DNA from: Siphonobacter sp. SORGH_AS_0500 | Lineage (GTDB): Bacteria; Bacteroidota; Bacteroidia; Cytophagales; Spirosomataceae | Direction: 5' to 3' | Length of the DNA stretch: 64,000 nt | NCBI RefSeq assembly: GCF_002838835.1 | Contig: NZ_NHPP01000006.1 | Span: forward strand, 124,001-188,000 | Program-made: the position numbers and the translations under genes | The notes under the pieces: model-generated | What the model was told of the DNA's origin: nothing | Database searches by the model: none | What the model saw: the letters and a program-made list of their open reading frames with translations, nothing else | In this document: one piece after another, positions 32,582-44,094 of the stretch | Layout: the number at the start of each line of letters is the position of its first letter | Numbering within the stretch: position 1 is the first letter of the stretch

Positions 32582-34434
32582 ATGAACCCCGAACTACTGC
32601 TCTGGATTATCCTTCTCCTGCCGTTCGCTGGGTTTTTACTGCTCATACTTTCGGGAAAAAGTGCTAATACCTGGGCGGGTTGGCTGGGACTGGGCTTTTC
32701 TCTAGTTGGCTTTGGCTTAAGTTTCAGCACTACTCAACTTCCGACCATTGAAGTTACCCATACCTGGATTTCAGAAGCCTTACCCTTTACCCTCCGGGCG
32801 GACGATCTAACCCAGAAAATGCTATTACTGGTGTTATTTATTGCCTCCCTCGTGCAGTTATTCTCGCTGGAATACATGCGGGAAGATTCATCCCGGTTTC
32901 GGTATTTCGCTTTCCTGCAATTGTTTGTGGGCTCAATGCTGGGAATTTTACTGGCCAATAACCTTTTGATTCTCTATGTTTTCTGGGAGTTAGTAGGCTT
33001 AAGTTCATATTTACTCATCAGTTTCTGGTATACCAAACCTGAAGCCGTGCTGGCGGCAAGAAAAGCCTTTCTGGTCAATCGCATTGGTGATGTAGGGCTT
33101 GCTTTGGGCATTTTTGGTGTTTATAACCGCTTGGGAACGCTTGATTTTACGGCATTAACCACGCCTGAATTCATCGCCGACCCTTACTGGACGGCTATCG
33201 GTTTATTACTTTTCTGTGGAACCCTGGCTAAATCGGCTCAGTTTCCGTTGCACGTCTGGTTACCCGACGCTATGGAAGGTCCCACGCCCGTCTCGGCTCT
33301 GATTCACGCCGCGACGATGGTAGCCGCTGGCGTTTACCTGCTCGCCCGGATTTTCCCTATTCTCACACCAGAAGCCCTGATCGTAATCGCCATTATTGGT
33401 ACGATTACGATGGTCATGGGAGCCTTATACGCCCTGACTCAGACGGATATTAAGAAAACGATGGCCTATTCTACCGTTTCCCAGTTGGGATTAATGGTAT
33501 TGGCCGTCGGCGTAGGGGCCCCCCACGCAGCGATGTTCCATTTGTTTACCCACGCCTTTTTTAAAGCCGGGTTATTCCTGTCTTCGGGTTCGGTTATTCA
33601 TTCGTTGCACCACGCTGGACACGGTTTTGATGCTCAGGATGTGCGGCTTATGGGTGGGCTTCGTAAAAAATTACCCGTTACTTTTATTGCCTATACCGTT
33701 TGTGCGGCAGCTTTATCGGGCTTGCCTTTCACATCTGGATTTTTATCGAAAGACGAGATTCTGCATGAAGCTTTCCACGCAACCGCTCATTCCTGGAAAC
33801 TTGTTTTTCCTGTAGCGGCTACGATTTCGGCGGGCTTGACGGCCTTTTACATGGCTAAGCAATGGCGGCTGGTATTTTTTGGAACTGGCGGAATGACCAC
33901 CTTTCGTTGGAGAGTGTCCATGAATCATCCTGGTTACAGAAACTCCCGCTGGTATTACTGGCAGCTTTGTCCCTGCCTTTTCTGTTTTCATGGAATCCTT
34001 TAGGAGAACACCTGGACTTAGGCGTGGCTCTGGGATCGACAGCGGTGGCCCTAATCGGAATTGTGATGGCCTGGATTCGTTATCGATCCATTGAGCGATT
34101 GGACCAGATAAGAGATGTGCCTTTACTGACGCTGGATCAGTTATATCATACCCTTATTGTTAATCCTTTTCTGAAATTCGCTGATTTCTGTACCTGGGTT
34201 GATCGGGTTATTGTGGATGGAATCGTGAATGCCAGTGCCAAATCGCAGGTGATTCTGGCACATTTGCTAGGGTGGCTGGATCGGTACGTTGTGGATGGAA
34301 TCCCAACCGGGACGGCCTATGTCGTGGGTACAGTTGGAAAAGTAACCCGTCGTTTTCAGGGCGGACAAGTGCAGTCTTACATCGTAGCAACGATGCTGGG
34401 CTTAGCAGCTTTATTAATTTGGTGGACCTGGTAA
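32582..34434 (+). CDS. nuoL: NADH-quinone oxidoreductase subunit L (apparent -1 frameshift near 33892)
   Basis: The 617-residue reconstructed antiporter-like subunit has about 16 helices and the core motifs FWELVGLSSYLLISFWY, LPDAMEGPTPVSALIHAATM and SQLGLMVLAVGVGAPHAAMFH. The first frame ends at 34003 with a foreign tail after FFGTGG. The true C-terminus is read in another frame (NDHLSLESVHESSWLQKLPLV). One added A at 33891-33893 joins them. The C-terminal part includes a long helical arm ending in LAALLIWWTW. It starts the nuoLMN block. Confidence 0.92.
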
Positions 34435-34443
34435 TTCGAAACA

Positions 34444-36101
34444 ATGCCTATACTGACTACACTTATATTTTTACCCATACTTGGCTCCCTGCTCTTGCTT
34501 GCTCTTCCGCAGGCACTCAGGGCTACGTATCGCTGGGTTACGGTTGTCCTTTGCGTTTTACATCTGGTCTTAAGCAGTTGGATCTGGCATACCTTTGATC
34601 CGCAATTGGTAGGGCATCAATTCATCGAAAATACCGACTGGATTACCATGGCTCTCGGGCAGTTTGGAATCGTCTCTATCGACTATTCTTTAGGGGTAGA
34701 TGGGCTAAGTTTGCCGATGGTCTGGCTGACGAGCTTGGTGATGCTGGTAGGTGCCGTTTCTTCTTTTGAAATAAAAACGAACGAAAAGGCTTATTACGCT
34801 CTGTACCTGTTGTTAATGGGAACCGTCGTAGGCTGTTTTGTGGCTCTGGATTTATTTCTGTTCTTCCTCTTTTTCGAGTTCATGCTTTTGCCGATGTACT
34901 TCCTCATCGGTTTGTGGGGCGGGCCTCGTCGCGAATATGCGAGTTTGAAATTCTTTATTTACACGCTGGCTGGTTCGGTATTTATTCTATTGGTAATGAT
35001 CGGTTTATACCTGTCCGTCATCGATCCAGCGGAAACGGGTCTGAGCATTGGACTGGTCTCCAACCCCTCAGAAATTACGCAAGATGTGGTTGCTCAGGTG
35101 CAAACGATGATTGCCCGCCAGCAAATCGACCCGGCTCAGTTAGTGCATACCTTTGAGATTCCGTACCTGAATGACGGTCGGAACTTCGTACCTGAATCGC
35201 TACTAAGCACCTTGGCCGGACACGAAATCTTTGGCTTATCGGCCCGACTGGTTGCCTTTCTGCTTTTATTCATTGGTTTTGCCGTGAAGCTACCCATGGT
35301 GCCCTTACATACCTGGTTACCCGATGCTCACGTGGAGGCCCCTACGCCCATTTCGGTAGTACTGGCTGGTATTTTGCTGAAAATTGGGGGCTATGGGTCT
35401 TCCGAATTGCCTATGAAATTTTCCCTGATGGAGCCATTTATTTCGCTTCCTGGATTGCGGGTTTAGGCGTATTAAGCATTGTGTACGGAGCCTTCAACGC
35501 CTTAAGTCAGAAGGATATGAAGCGATTAATCGCTTATTCCTCCGTTTCACACATGGGCTTTGTATTACTGGGTTTAGCCGCTTTAACGCCCGAAGGAGCC
35601 AACGCCGCGATTTATCAGTTATTCTCACACGGCATCCTTTCGCCTATGTTATTCCTCGTCGTGGGAGTAGTGTACGCCCGTACGCACGACCGTAACATCG
35701 ATCATTACCAGGGCTTGGCTTTAAGCATGCCCGCGTATACGGGCTTAACGGCTATTGCCTTTTTTGCTTCCTTAGGATTACCCGGGTTTTCTGGTTTTGT
35801 AGGCGAATTTTTTAGTCTTTTAGGAGCGTTTAATTCCATTTATATCCCGGTCTGGATGGTAGTTGTAGCGGGGTTTGGATTAATTCTCGGAGCAGGGTAC
35901 TTCCTCTGGACCTTCCAGCGAGTATTCTTAGGAAAACGCTGGTCTTTATACGAAGAGAGTCTGTTACCCGATCTGAATTTCCGGGAAAAGATAATGCTGG
36001 TGCCCCTGGCTCTGCTTTCCCTTTTCTTCGGAATTTTACCCGGAACCGTCTTTAGTATTACCGAAGGGTACGTCATGGAATTCATGAAGCATTTCGGTTA
36101 G
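34444..36101 (+). CDS. nuoM: NADH-quinone oxidoreductase subunit M (apparent -1 frameshift near 35400)
   Basis: The 552-residue reconstructed membrane-arm subunit has about 14 helices and the motifs YSLGVDGLSLPMVWLTSLVM, FFEFMLLPMYFLIGLWGG and LPDAHVEAPTPISVVLAGILLKIGGYG. The first frame stops at 35466 after a foreign tail. The frame with RIAYEIFPDGAIYFASWIAG and KDMKRLIAYSSVSHMGF continues to 36101. One base is missing at 35398-35402. It begins 9 bases after nuoL. Confidence 0.92.
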
Positions 36102-36162
36102 CCGCCAGAAATTCAATTTTCTTCAGATTTAACACTTCGCGAAAGCTACGGCGATTGAATAC

Positions 36163-37622
36163 ATGCTTGAACAACTCGACCACATCATAGCCAGTTTGGC
36201 CCGCTTCACTCCCGAAGTCTGGCTGATGGCGGCATTTGTGGCTCTTATTAGCTGGGATTTAGTAACAACTGAAGTAAACGAAGAGGGGCGTGGTGGATTT
36301 TTCCATTTTCTTACCTTTCTCGTTTTTATTATTCTGGGATTGTTTGTTTACCACCAATGGCAAACCCAGTCGCCGGGTCCTTTATTCAACCAGATGTTGG
36401 TACTGGACGGTAAAGCTCTGTTCTTCAAAGCACTCATTACGTTTTCAGCCTTGATTGCGGTGCTGCATAGCTGGGTAATGAAACGTCGCTGGTCGGGGGA
36501 GTTTTTCTCCATTTTGGTGGGGATGGTCTTCGGTTTATTTCTGCTTTCCATGGCTACGAATCTACTGATGGTGTATGTATCGCTTGAAGTAGTTTCCATC
36601 TCCAGCTATATCCTTACCGCCTTCCGTGGCGATCGTAAAAGCTCAGAAGGAGGGATGAAATACGTGCTGTTTGGTTCCGTAGCTTCGGGACTCATGTTGT
36701 ATGGCATGAGCTTGCTCTATGGCTTAACCACCACCCTTGATTTTACCAATCCAGCCTTTGGACGAATCCTGATAAATGTTGATCCGCTGGTATCGGCTTC
36801 GGCTCTGATCCTGGCGATGAGCGGGTTACTATTCAAAATCTCGGCTGTGCCTTTCCAAATCTGGAATCCTGACGTGTACGAAGCAGCAGACACGCCCGTA
36901 GTCTCGTTCTTTTCGGTGGCTCCCAAGGCAGTGGCTTTTTTGGTATTAATGCGTTTGTTCAGTGTATTACCGCTGAATTTTCAGCCCGTGCTGGCCGTTA
37001 TCTCGTTGGTAACCATTACCATTGGTAACTTTTCCGCTCTCTGGCAAACCGACGCTAAGCGGCTCATGGCGTATTCATCCATTGCTCAATCGGGTTTCGT
37101 TTTGGTAGGCTTAGTGGCTTTTTCAAGTCTGGGGAACCAAACTGCCATCTTTTATCTGGCTACGTACTTATTCGGAACCATGGCGAGCTTCTTATTGATT
37201 GATGCCTTATCGCCTTCCCTGAGCAAAAACAGCGTATCCATTTCCAGTTTTAACGGCATTGGAAGGCAACAGCCGCTGGCTGCTGTCCTTTTAACCATTG
37301 CTTTTCTGTCCCTGGTCGGCTTACCTTTAACGGTGGCTTCTCGGCCAAACTTCTCGTATTTAGTTCTTTGTGGGAAGCTTACCAGCAAAGTAGCCAGAAT
37401 CTATTCCTGATCCTTTTCGTTTTTGGATTACTGAACACCGCTGTTTCGCTGGCCTTTTACCTGAAGATTCCTTTTGCTTTGTTTTTCAGAAAAACAGCTG
37501 AAGAAACGCCAGTCGTAACGCTGAGCTGGGGAGTAACCGTCTTAAGTCTGGTATTGACTCTCCCCATCATTCTGCTATTCCTCAAAACCGATTGGCTGAT
37601 AAACTGGATATCGGGGTTATAG
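36163..37622 (+). CDS. nuoN: NADH-quinone oxidoreductase subunit N (apparent -1 frameshift near 37332)
   Basis: The 486-residue reconstructed subunit has about 14 helices and the motifs LLMVYVSLEVVSISSYILTA, FRGDRKSSEGGMKYVLFGS, VPFQIWNPDVYEAADTPVV and DAKRLMAYSSIAQSGFVLVG. After VGLPLT the frame is lost; one added G at 37331-37333 gives GGFSAKLLVFSSLWEAYQQ and the normal C-terminus. It is the last nuo gene here. The spacer 37623-37904 shows no clear signal apart from a weak TAATTTCG box near 37844. Confidence 0.92.
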
Positions 37623-37904
37623 GGATATTTTATTGGGATAATGGCATTTTTTGCGGTGAAAATATTTGGTTGGTCTGATTATTTTACTGAAATTTCTATT
37701 AAAAATACAGTCGTGTGGAAGTAGAGTAGATGCTTTTAGGGCTGAAGGTTACGAAAATTGAACAATTCCAAGTCCAATTCGGACGTTGAAGCGAGTGTGA
37801 ATTTTTTGTGAACATTTCTTGAACCATTCCGAGCTTAAAGTTGTAATTTCGATTCATCGAAAACAGATTACTTCATTAAGCGAGCAGTCAAAACGACATC
37901 CTAA

Positions 37905-39814
37905 ATGTCCGACGAAATCAAACACGAATGCGGGATCGCTCTTCTCCGTCTCCGCAAACCGCTCCAGTATTACATCGACAAATACGGCACGCCTTTGTAC
38001 GCCGTAAACAAGATGGCCCTGCTCATGAACAAGCAGGCCAATCGTGGACAAGATGGTGCCGGGGTGGCGAATATTAAGCTTAATGTTTCTCCAGGGTATC
38101 GCTTCATCAGTCGGTATCGTTCGGTAGAAGCGAAACCCATCGAAGACATCTTCGAGAAAATCAACAAAAAATACCGGAAAGCAGAAAAAGAAGATCCGAA
38201 GCAATTCATGAATGCCGAATGGCTTCAGGAAAACTACGGCTTCACGGGTGAAGTTTGGCTGGGCCACCTGAGATATGGTACGCACGGCAAAAACGAAATC
38301 GAAAACTGCCACCCTTTCCTGCGTCAGAATAACTGGCGGAGCCGGAATCTGGTCGTTGCGGGTAACTTTAACATGACTAACGTTGACGAGCTTTTTGATA
38401 AGCTGGTTTCGCTGGGTCAGCACCCCAAAGACAAAGTAGATACGGTAACGGTAATGGAAAAAATTGGCCACTTTCTGGACGAAGAAGTGCAACGCCAGTT
38501 TGACCGTTTCAAGCCTTTATTCCCTGAAGATAATCAGCAGCTTACGTCTTTAATCGAATCTAATATTGACGTTGCCCGTATGTTGCAGCGTTCCTGCCGG
38601 GATTTCGATGGTGGATATACGATGTGCGGGATGTTAGGTTCGGGAGCGGCTTTTGTTGCCCGTGACCCCGCTGGTATTCGCCCCGCTTATTATTATGCGG
38701 ATGATGAAGTCATCGTGGTTGCTTCAGAAAAGCCTGCTATCAAAATGTCGTTTAACTGCGACTATGATGAAATCGTTGAAATTCAGCCTGGTAATGCGTT
38801 AATCATCGAAACTAACGGTGATTTCCGCGAACAGGAATTCCGCGAGCCTCTGGAGAAAAAATCCTGTTCATTCGAGCGTATTTATTTCTCAAGAGCATCT
38901 GATCCAGACATTTACCGGGAACGTAAAAATTTAGGTAAACTTGTACTACCCCAGATTCTCAAGGAAATTGATAATGATCTGGCAAATACGGTTTTCAGTT
39001 ATATTCCTAACACTGCCGAAACCGCTTTCTTCGGTCTGGTGGAAGGCTTAGACGAACATCTGGTTCAGGAACGCAAGCGTCACATTCGCGAAGGTGTCCT
39101 GTTTGAAGAAGACCTGGATCGTTTGTTATCCTTCCGTCCCCGTACCGAGAAAATCATTTCAAAAGACGTGAAACTGCGTACGTTCATCACGAACGATACG
39201 GCACGCGACGAGATGGTTTCAAACGTGTATGAAACAACGTTTGAGGTAATCCAGAAAAAACAGGATACGATTGTTCTGATTGACGATTCTATCGTTCGCG
39301 GAACTACTCTGGAACGTTCGATCCTCCGCATGCTGGATCGTCTGGAGCCTAAGAAAATTGTCATTGTCAGCTCCGCTCCGCAAATTCGTTACCCCGATTG
39401 CTACGGAATTGATATGTCAAAAATGAAAGATTTCGTGGCTTTCCGGGCAGTATTGAAGTTACTGGAAGAACACAATCGCGAAGAGCTGCTGGAGGAAACT
39501 TTTGCTCGTTGTAAAGATGCTCTTGAAAATGGGTACGCCACTCAGGAGAACTACGTGAAAGCTCTTTATGAACCTTTCACCGACGAACAGATTTCCAAAA
39601 AAATTGCCGAAATCGTAACGCCTAAAAACTGTCAGGCTGAAGTATCTATCATTTATCAAACGGTTGATGGATTACACACGGCTTGTCCAAACCATACGGG
39701 CGACTGGTACTTTACGGGTAATTACCAACGCCGGGAGGTAATAAAGTGGTGAACCGGGCTTTTGTAAATTACATGATTGGCAAAGGCAACGAACGAGCTT
39801 ACGGAGCTTTCTAA
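37905..39814 (+). CDS. purF: Amidophosphoribosyltransferase (apparent -1 frameshift near 39725)
   Basis: The protein has a short propeptide (MSDEIKHE) before Cys9, which becomes the N-terminal nucleophile of the class II glutaminase domain (CGIALLRL, NRGQDGAGVAN, GHLRYGTHG). The PRPP-binding motif TIVLIDDSIVRGTT is in the C-terminal part. It makes phosphoribosylamine, the first step of purine synthesis. The open frame ends at 39752, but the next frame carries PGGNKVVNRAFVNYMIGKGN to a stop at 39812. One extra C at 39725-39726 restores NYPTPGGNKVVN and a 636-residue enzyme. Confidence 0.88.
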
Positions 39815-39866
39815 CGAATACATGGGAGAACCCTGGTTTAACGCCGGGGTTTTCTTTTACAGAAGA

Positions 39867-39904
39867 ATTACGAAATTTTAGTAATATTACGAAAAAATCG
39901 TAAT
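39867..39904. promoter_or_regulatory. Tandem ATTAC/GTAAT palindromes before the 39909 gene
   Basis: Two adjacent inverted repeats, ATTAC...GTAAT (39867-39885) and ATTACGA-AAAAA-TCGTAAT (39886-39904), end 4 bases before the ATG. They look like a double operator for a dimeric repressor, or a hairpin that covers the ribosome-binding zone. Confidence 0.5.
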
Positions 39905-39908
39905 TGCT

Positions 39909-41090
39909 ATGAAATACCTGTTTACTCTTCTCTTTTGCTGCTTTATTCATTCCTTAGGGGCTCAGAATCAGATTTTAAAGGGGAGAGTACTGGACGAAAA
40001 GACGAACGAACCCGTTGCTTTTGCATCGGTGTTCATTAATACGACTACGACGGGCACGTTAACCAATGAAAAAGGAGAGTTTTCTTTGTCGGTGAAAGCG
40101 GGTAACTACGAAGTCATTGTTTCCATGGTAGGTTATGAACCGCTGGTCTATGCTCTGGATACACGCCAGAAACGGGCGGTTTCTTACCTGTTTAAAATTC
40201 AGCCGAAAACCTATTCACTTCAAACCGTTGGGGTGAAGGCGAAACGCGATAGCTCGTGGTACGATAACCTCAAGATTTTCAAAGAGCAGTTTCTAGGTAG
40301 TAGCGAAACAGCTCAGCAATGTCGCATATTCAATGAAAACCAACTCGTTATTGTCTTTGATCCCCAAACAGCTTTTTTGGAGGTAAAGTCCGACGAAGTA
40401 CTGAAAATCGAAAACCGGGAACTGGGGTATCGTATCAATTATCTGTTGGCGGAATTCAAATACGACATGCGGCAGGGGTATGTTACCTACCTGGGTTATC
40501 CGAACTTTCAGCTCATGGAAGGAAATAAGTCCCGGCAAAGACGTTGGGCCAAGAATCGGCAGCGGGCGTATAAAGGCTCGATCATGCATTTTGTACGAAG
40601 CCTGCGAAATCAGCAATTAGAAGCAGAAGGCTTTAATCTTCGAAGACTGATTCGGATGCCCAATCCCAATCGGCCCACGGAGGAAGAGTTAAAAGCAATC
40701 CGTCAGAAAATCAGAGAGCAGGGTGGTTTACGAAAAGATGACCCACTGGAGAAAATCCTGGCGAAGGCTAGTTTGCCAAAAATCCTGGAAAAACTGGATA
40801 CGGCCCGGGTTGTGTATGATGAATACCTGAAAAAGGACCAACTGACTTTTGAGGGATTTTTTCAGGTGGTATACGTTGGCGAAAAAGAAGAACCCGCTTA
40901 TGTCATGAGCCAGAGCCGTCATCGAAACCGTCAGCCCACGTTTCAGACTTCGGTATTTTCCCTGAGAACGGAATCTGTGCTACTGGAAGAAAACGGAAGT
41001 ATATTACCTCCACTAGGCGTTATGTTTGAAGGTTACTGGGGTTGGGAGAAAGTAGGAGACCTCTTACCGCTCGATTATTCGGATCAGTAA
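39909..41090 (+). CDS. Secreted protein with carboxypeptidase-regulatory-like domain
   Basis: The 393-residue protein has a signal peptide (about 1-18, ending LGAQ) and a CarboxypepD_reg-like beta-sandwich (KGRVLDEKTNEPVAFASVF, GTLTNEKGEFSLSVKAGNYE, VSMVGYEPLVY; about 23-95). The rest (about 100-393) is mixed alpha/beta without a domain I recognise. The N-terminal domain is the one found at the start of SusC/TonB receptors, but no plug or barrel follows. Bacteroidota have many such stand-alone surface or periplasmic proteins of unknown role. Confidence 0.82.
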   Translation: MKYLFTLLFCCFIHSLGAQNQILKGRVLDEKTNEPVAFASVFINTTTTGTLTNEKGEFSLSVKAGNYEVIVSMVGYEPLVYALDTRQKRAVSYLFKIQPKTYSLQTVGVKAKRDSSWYDNLKIFKEQFLGSSETAQQCRIFNENQLVIVFDPQTAFLEVKSDEVLKIENRELGYRINYLLAEFKYDMRQGYVTYLGYPNFQLMEGNKSRQRRWAKNRQRAYKGSIMHFVRSLRNQQLEAEGFNLRRLIRMPNPNRPTEEELKAIRQKIREQGGLRKDDPLEKILAKASLPKILEKLDTARVVYDEYLKKDQLTFEGFFQVVYVGEKEEPAYVMSQSRHRNRQPTFQTSVFSLRTESVLLEENGSILPPLGVMFEGYWGWEKVGDLLPLDYSDQ

Positions 41091-41424
41091 AGGCTGTCTT
41101 CCAGGTAACGATTTATGTCTCAATCCATACTTATTTTAGAAATTCAATAGTAAAGACACGCTTAAAATAGACCACTAGGCGTGGAAATTCGACAGCCCAT
41201 AGTAGAGCCATTGCCACCTCGTCGTATCTTCGCGAGATCAATAGAATTCCGTTTCATTACTGACAGGTTTTTCAGCTAGCCGATTAGGTATGATTTTTTA
41301 TTATAAAAAGTCAAGAAAAAACTGACAGTATCTAGCGGGAAATTATTGACAAATTGCAGCCGTGAAAATCCCCGGAGGCGTTGAGTGCTTACTCAACCGT
41401 GCTCTATTTTGACCATCCTATCGA

Positions 41425-42219
41425 ATGAATAAAACTGATACCCAAGATGGCAGCAAACGCGTAAGCCGGATTAATCGCTTTTTCTTGGATTTGCATGACG
41501 TCTTTCTATTTGTTGTCCGAATTTTTAAGGAAGCGTTCTTACCTCCCTACGAGTTTAAGGAAATTGTTAAGCAGTGCTTTGAAGTAGGTGTAAAATCGCT
41601 TCCGCTGATCTCCCTCACTGGTTTTATTACGGGCATTGTATTCGTAAACCAGTCGAGACCTTCGCTGTCTGAGTTTGGAGCTGTTTCTTGGTTACCCTCG
41701 CTCATTGCCATTGCTATTGTGCGGGCTCTGGCTCCTTTGGTTACCTCATTGATTGCGGCGGGTAAAGTAGGTTCAAACATCGGAGCCGAGTTAGGTTCGA
41801 TGAATGTAACTGAACAAATCGACGCGATGGAAGTTTCTGCTACGAATCCGTTCAAGTTTCTGGTCGTGAGTCGGGTCATTGCTACCACTACCATGATACC
41901 CCTCCTGACCGTCTATACCACGATGTTAGCTCTTTTGGGGGGATTTATTAATATTCATCAGAACGAGGCCACGAGTTTTCAAACCTACTTTACGCAGGTG
42001 TTTAATACCGTCACGTTTACGGATGTATTTGCTTCGCTGACTAAATCCGTTGTGTTTGGATTTACCATTGGAGCCGTAGGTTGTTATAAAGGGTTTCACT
42101 CTTCTAAAGGAACGGAGGGCGTTGGAAAAGCGGCTAATACTTCGGTGGTACTTTCCATGTTCCTCATTTTCATTGAAGAGTTACTTTCCCTGCAAATCGT
42201 AATGGCATTAATCTCCTGA
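41425..42219 (+). CDS. MlaE-family ABC transporter permease
   Basis: The 264-residue permease has five or six helices and the MlaE signature (LISLTGFITGIVFVNQSRPS, ALAPLVTSLIAAGKVGSNIGAELGSMNVTEQIDAMEV). It sits in the inner membrane and works with the ATPase and MCE protein directly downstream (4-base gap, then overlapping signals) to move phospholipids between the membranes and keep outer-membrane asymmetry. The spacer 41091-41424 contains nothing I can assign. Confidence 0.93.
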   Translation: MNKTDTQDGSKRVSRINRFFLDLHDVFLFVVRIFKEAFLPPYEFKEIVKQCFEVGVKSLPLISLTGFITGIVFVNQSRPSLSEFGAVSWLPSLIAIAIVRALAPLVTSLIAAGKVGSNIGAELGSMNVTEQIDAMEVSATNPFKFLVVSRVIATTTMIPLLTVYTTMLALLGGFINIHQNEATSFQTYFTQVFNTVTFTDVFASLTKSVVFGFTIGAVGCYKGFHSSKGTEGVGKAANTSVVLSMFLIFIEELLSLQIVMALIS

Positions 42220-42223
42220 TCCT

Positions 42224-42994
42224 ATGAAGAGAAAAGCAAACATAGATACCAGCGATAAAGTCATTTCAATTCGTGGGCTGAAAAAATCCTTTGGTAGCCT
42301 GACGGTATTGAGAGGGGTGGATCTGGACATTTATAAAGGCGAAAACTTGGTGGTGTTGGGTCGTTCCGGCACGGGAAAATCCGTTTTGATTAAGATTATT
42401 TCGGGTTTACTGAAAGCCGATGAAGGGTCCGTTAAAGTATTGGGTCAGGAAGTCGGTGAGTTATCTGCCAAAGAGCTGGATGCGTTGCGACTGAAAATTG
42501 GGTTTTCCTTCCAGAATAGTGCCTTATACGACAGTATGACGGTGTACGAGAATCTGGAGTTTCCCCTAATTCGTAATGTGCGTAATCTGACCAGAAAAGA
42601 AATTGATCTGGCTATTGAAGAAGCTCTGGAGGATGTAGGGTTATCCCAGACGATCCGTCAGATGCCTTCGCAGCTTTCGGGCGGACAGCGGAAGCGAATT
42701 GGTATTGCCCGCACGCTGATTCTGAAGCCAGAAATTATGCTTTACGATGAGCCAACGGCTGGTCTGGATCCGATTACATCCGGAGAGATCAATAATTTGA
42801 TTAATCAGGTTCAGGAACAGCATAATACCACTTCGATCATCATTACCCACGATTTGACGTGTGCTAAAACTACGGGAGATCGGGTCGCCATGTTATTGGA
42901 CGGCCAGTTCCAGCGTCAGGGCACTTTCGAAGAAGTTTTTGCTTCGGACGAAGAGCGGGTTAAACAATTTTACGAATATAATTTTATTGACTAA
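42224..42994 (+). CDS. MlaF-family ABC transporter ATPase
   Basis: The 256-residue ATPase shows Walker A GRSGTGKSVLIK (about residues 45-56), the Q-loop FSFQNSALYDSMTVYENL, signature LSGGQRKRIGIARTL, Walker B IMLYDEPTAGLDP and the H-loop IIITHD. Its closest pattern is MlaF, which energises the MlaE permease. The stop codon is directly followed by the MCE gene start. Confidence 0.95.
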   Translation: MKRKANIDTSDKVISIRGLKKSFGSLTVLRGVDLDIYKGENLVVLGRSGTGKSVLIKIISGLLKADEGSVKVLGQEVGELSAKELDALRLKIGFSFQNSALYDSMTVYENLEFPLIRNVRNLTRKEIDLAIEEALEDVGLSQTIRQMPSQLSGGQRKRIGIARTLILKPEIMLYDEPTAGLDPITSGEINNLINQVQEQHNTTSIIITHDLTCAKTTGDRVAMLLDGQFQRQGTFEEVFASDEERVKQFYEYNFID

Positions 42995-44020
42995 ATGAGC
43001 ACAGGAGAAAACAAACGATCAGTTCAGGTAGGAATTTTTGTATTCCTGGGCCTCGTCATATTTATTGTCGGCGTATTGTTTTTAGGCGGTCAACAAAAAC
43101 GCTTTATCAAAAGTATTGAGGTAGCAGCCATCTTTGATGATGTAGGAGGTTTGAAAACGGGTAATAACGTCTGGTTTTCCGGGGTAAAAGTGGGTACTGT
43201 AAAATCGGTAAAATTCTACGGAAAATCACAGGTGGAAGTGACCATGAACATCGAAAAAGAAGCTCAGCAATACATTCATAAAGACGCTCAGGCGGAAATT
43301 AGCTCGGAAGGTTTCATTGGCAATAAAATCGTGGTTATTGAAGGAGGAACGCCCCAACTGGCTTCGGTTGACGATGGGGATGTCATTCGGGCAAAAGCCG
43401 TTTTAGGCACCGATCAGATCATGGAAACCTTGCAGGAGAATAACAAAAACCTGCTGAAAATTACGACTGATTTCAAAGGACTCGTTTCAAAAATTGCCCG
43501 TGGGAAGGGTACCATTGGAGCCGTTCTGACGGATTCAATTCTGGCCGAGCAATTTAAAGCTACGGTTAATCACCTTGAACGAGCTTCTCAGAATGCTAAT
43601 CGCATGTCGAGTTCGCTGGCGGCTTATTCCAATCGTTTAAATACCAAAGGAAGTCTGGCCCACGAGTTGGTAACCGATACGACGGTTTTTGCCAGCATCA
43701 AATCTTCGGCTAATCAATTGAAACAGATGAGTCAGTCGGCTCAGCAAGTGGTAGACAAAGCCTCTGTAGCGACTGACAACGTAGTAACTGCTACGAAAAA
43801 ACTGAATCAGAATGACAATGCTCTGGGCTTGTTACTCAACGATCAGAAAACTGCTGGCGATTTGAAAACGACCTTACAATACCTGGAAAGCAGCAGCCGA
43901 AAACTGGATCAGAACATGGAAGCTTTACAGCATAACTTCCTGACGCGTCCGTTTTTCCGCAGACAGGAAAGAGCGGCAGAAAAAGCCAAACGTGATTCGC
44001 TGAAGAATGCCGGCCAATAG
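42995..44020 (+). CDS. MlaD-like MCE domain protein
   Basis: The 341-residue protein has one N-terminal membrane helix (about 10-30, VGIFVFLGLVIFIVGVLFLG), an MCE domain (about 38-115: VAAIFDDVGGLKTGNNVWFSGVK, AEISSEGFIGNKIVVIEGG) and a long helical C-terminal region (about 140-341) with polar repeats. Such MCE proteins form a periplasmic hexameric ring that carries lipid between the permease and the outer membrane. It completes the three-gene lipid transport unit; no MlaB or MlaC homologue is encoded next to it. Confidence 0.93.
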   Translation: MSTGENKRSVQVGIFVFLGLVIFIVGVLFLGGQQKRFIKSIEVAAIFDDVGGLKTGNNVWFSGVKVGTVKSVKFYGKSQVEVTMNIEKEAQQYIHKDAQAEISSEGFIGNKIVVIEGGTPQLASVDDGDVIRAKAVLGTDQIMETLQENNKNLLKITTDFKGLVSKIARGKGTIGAVLTDSILAEQFKATVNHLERASQNANRMSSSLAAYSNRLNTKGSLAHELVTDTTVFASIKSSANQLKQMSQSAQQVVDKASVATDNVVTATKKLNQNDNALGLLLNDQKTAGDLKTTLQYLESSSRKLDQNMEALQHNFLTRPFFRRQERAAEKAKRDSLKNAGQ

Positions 44021-44094
44021 TTCTTGAACAGATTAGTGTTTCTACGCTGCCAGTATTTGTTTTAGGCCAAGCTGCTTTATAGAAAGAGAGTCAT

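Noticed and set aside
37854..38492. 212-codon open frame on the minus strand inside purF
   Set aside because: It lies wholly opposite the conserved glutaminase domain of purF and has no domain, signal peptide or promoter of its own.
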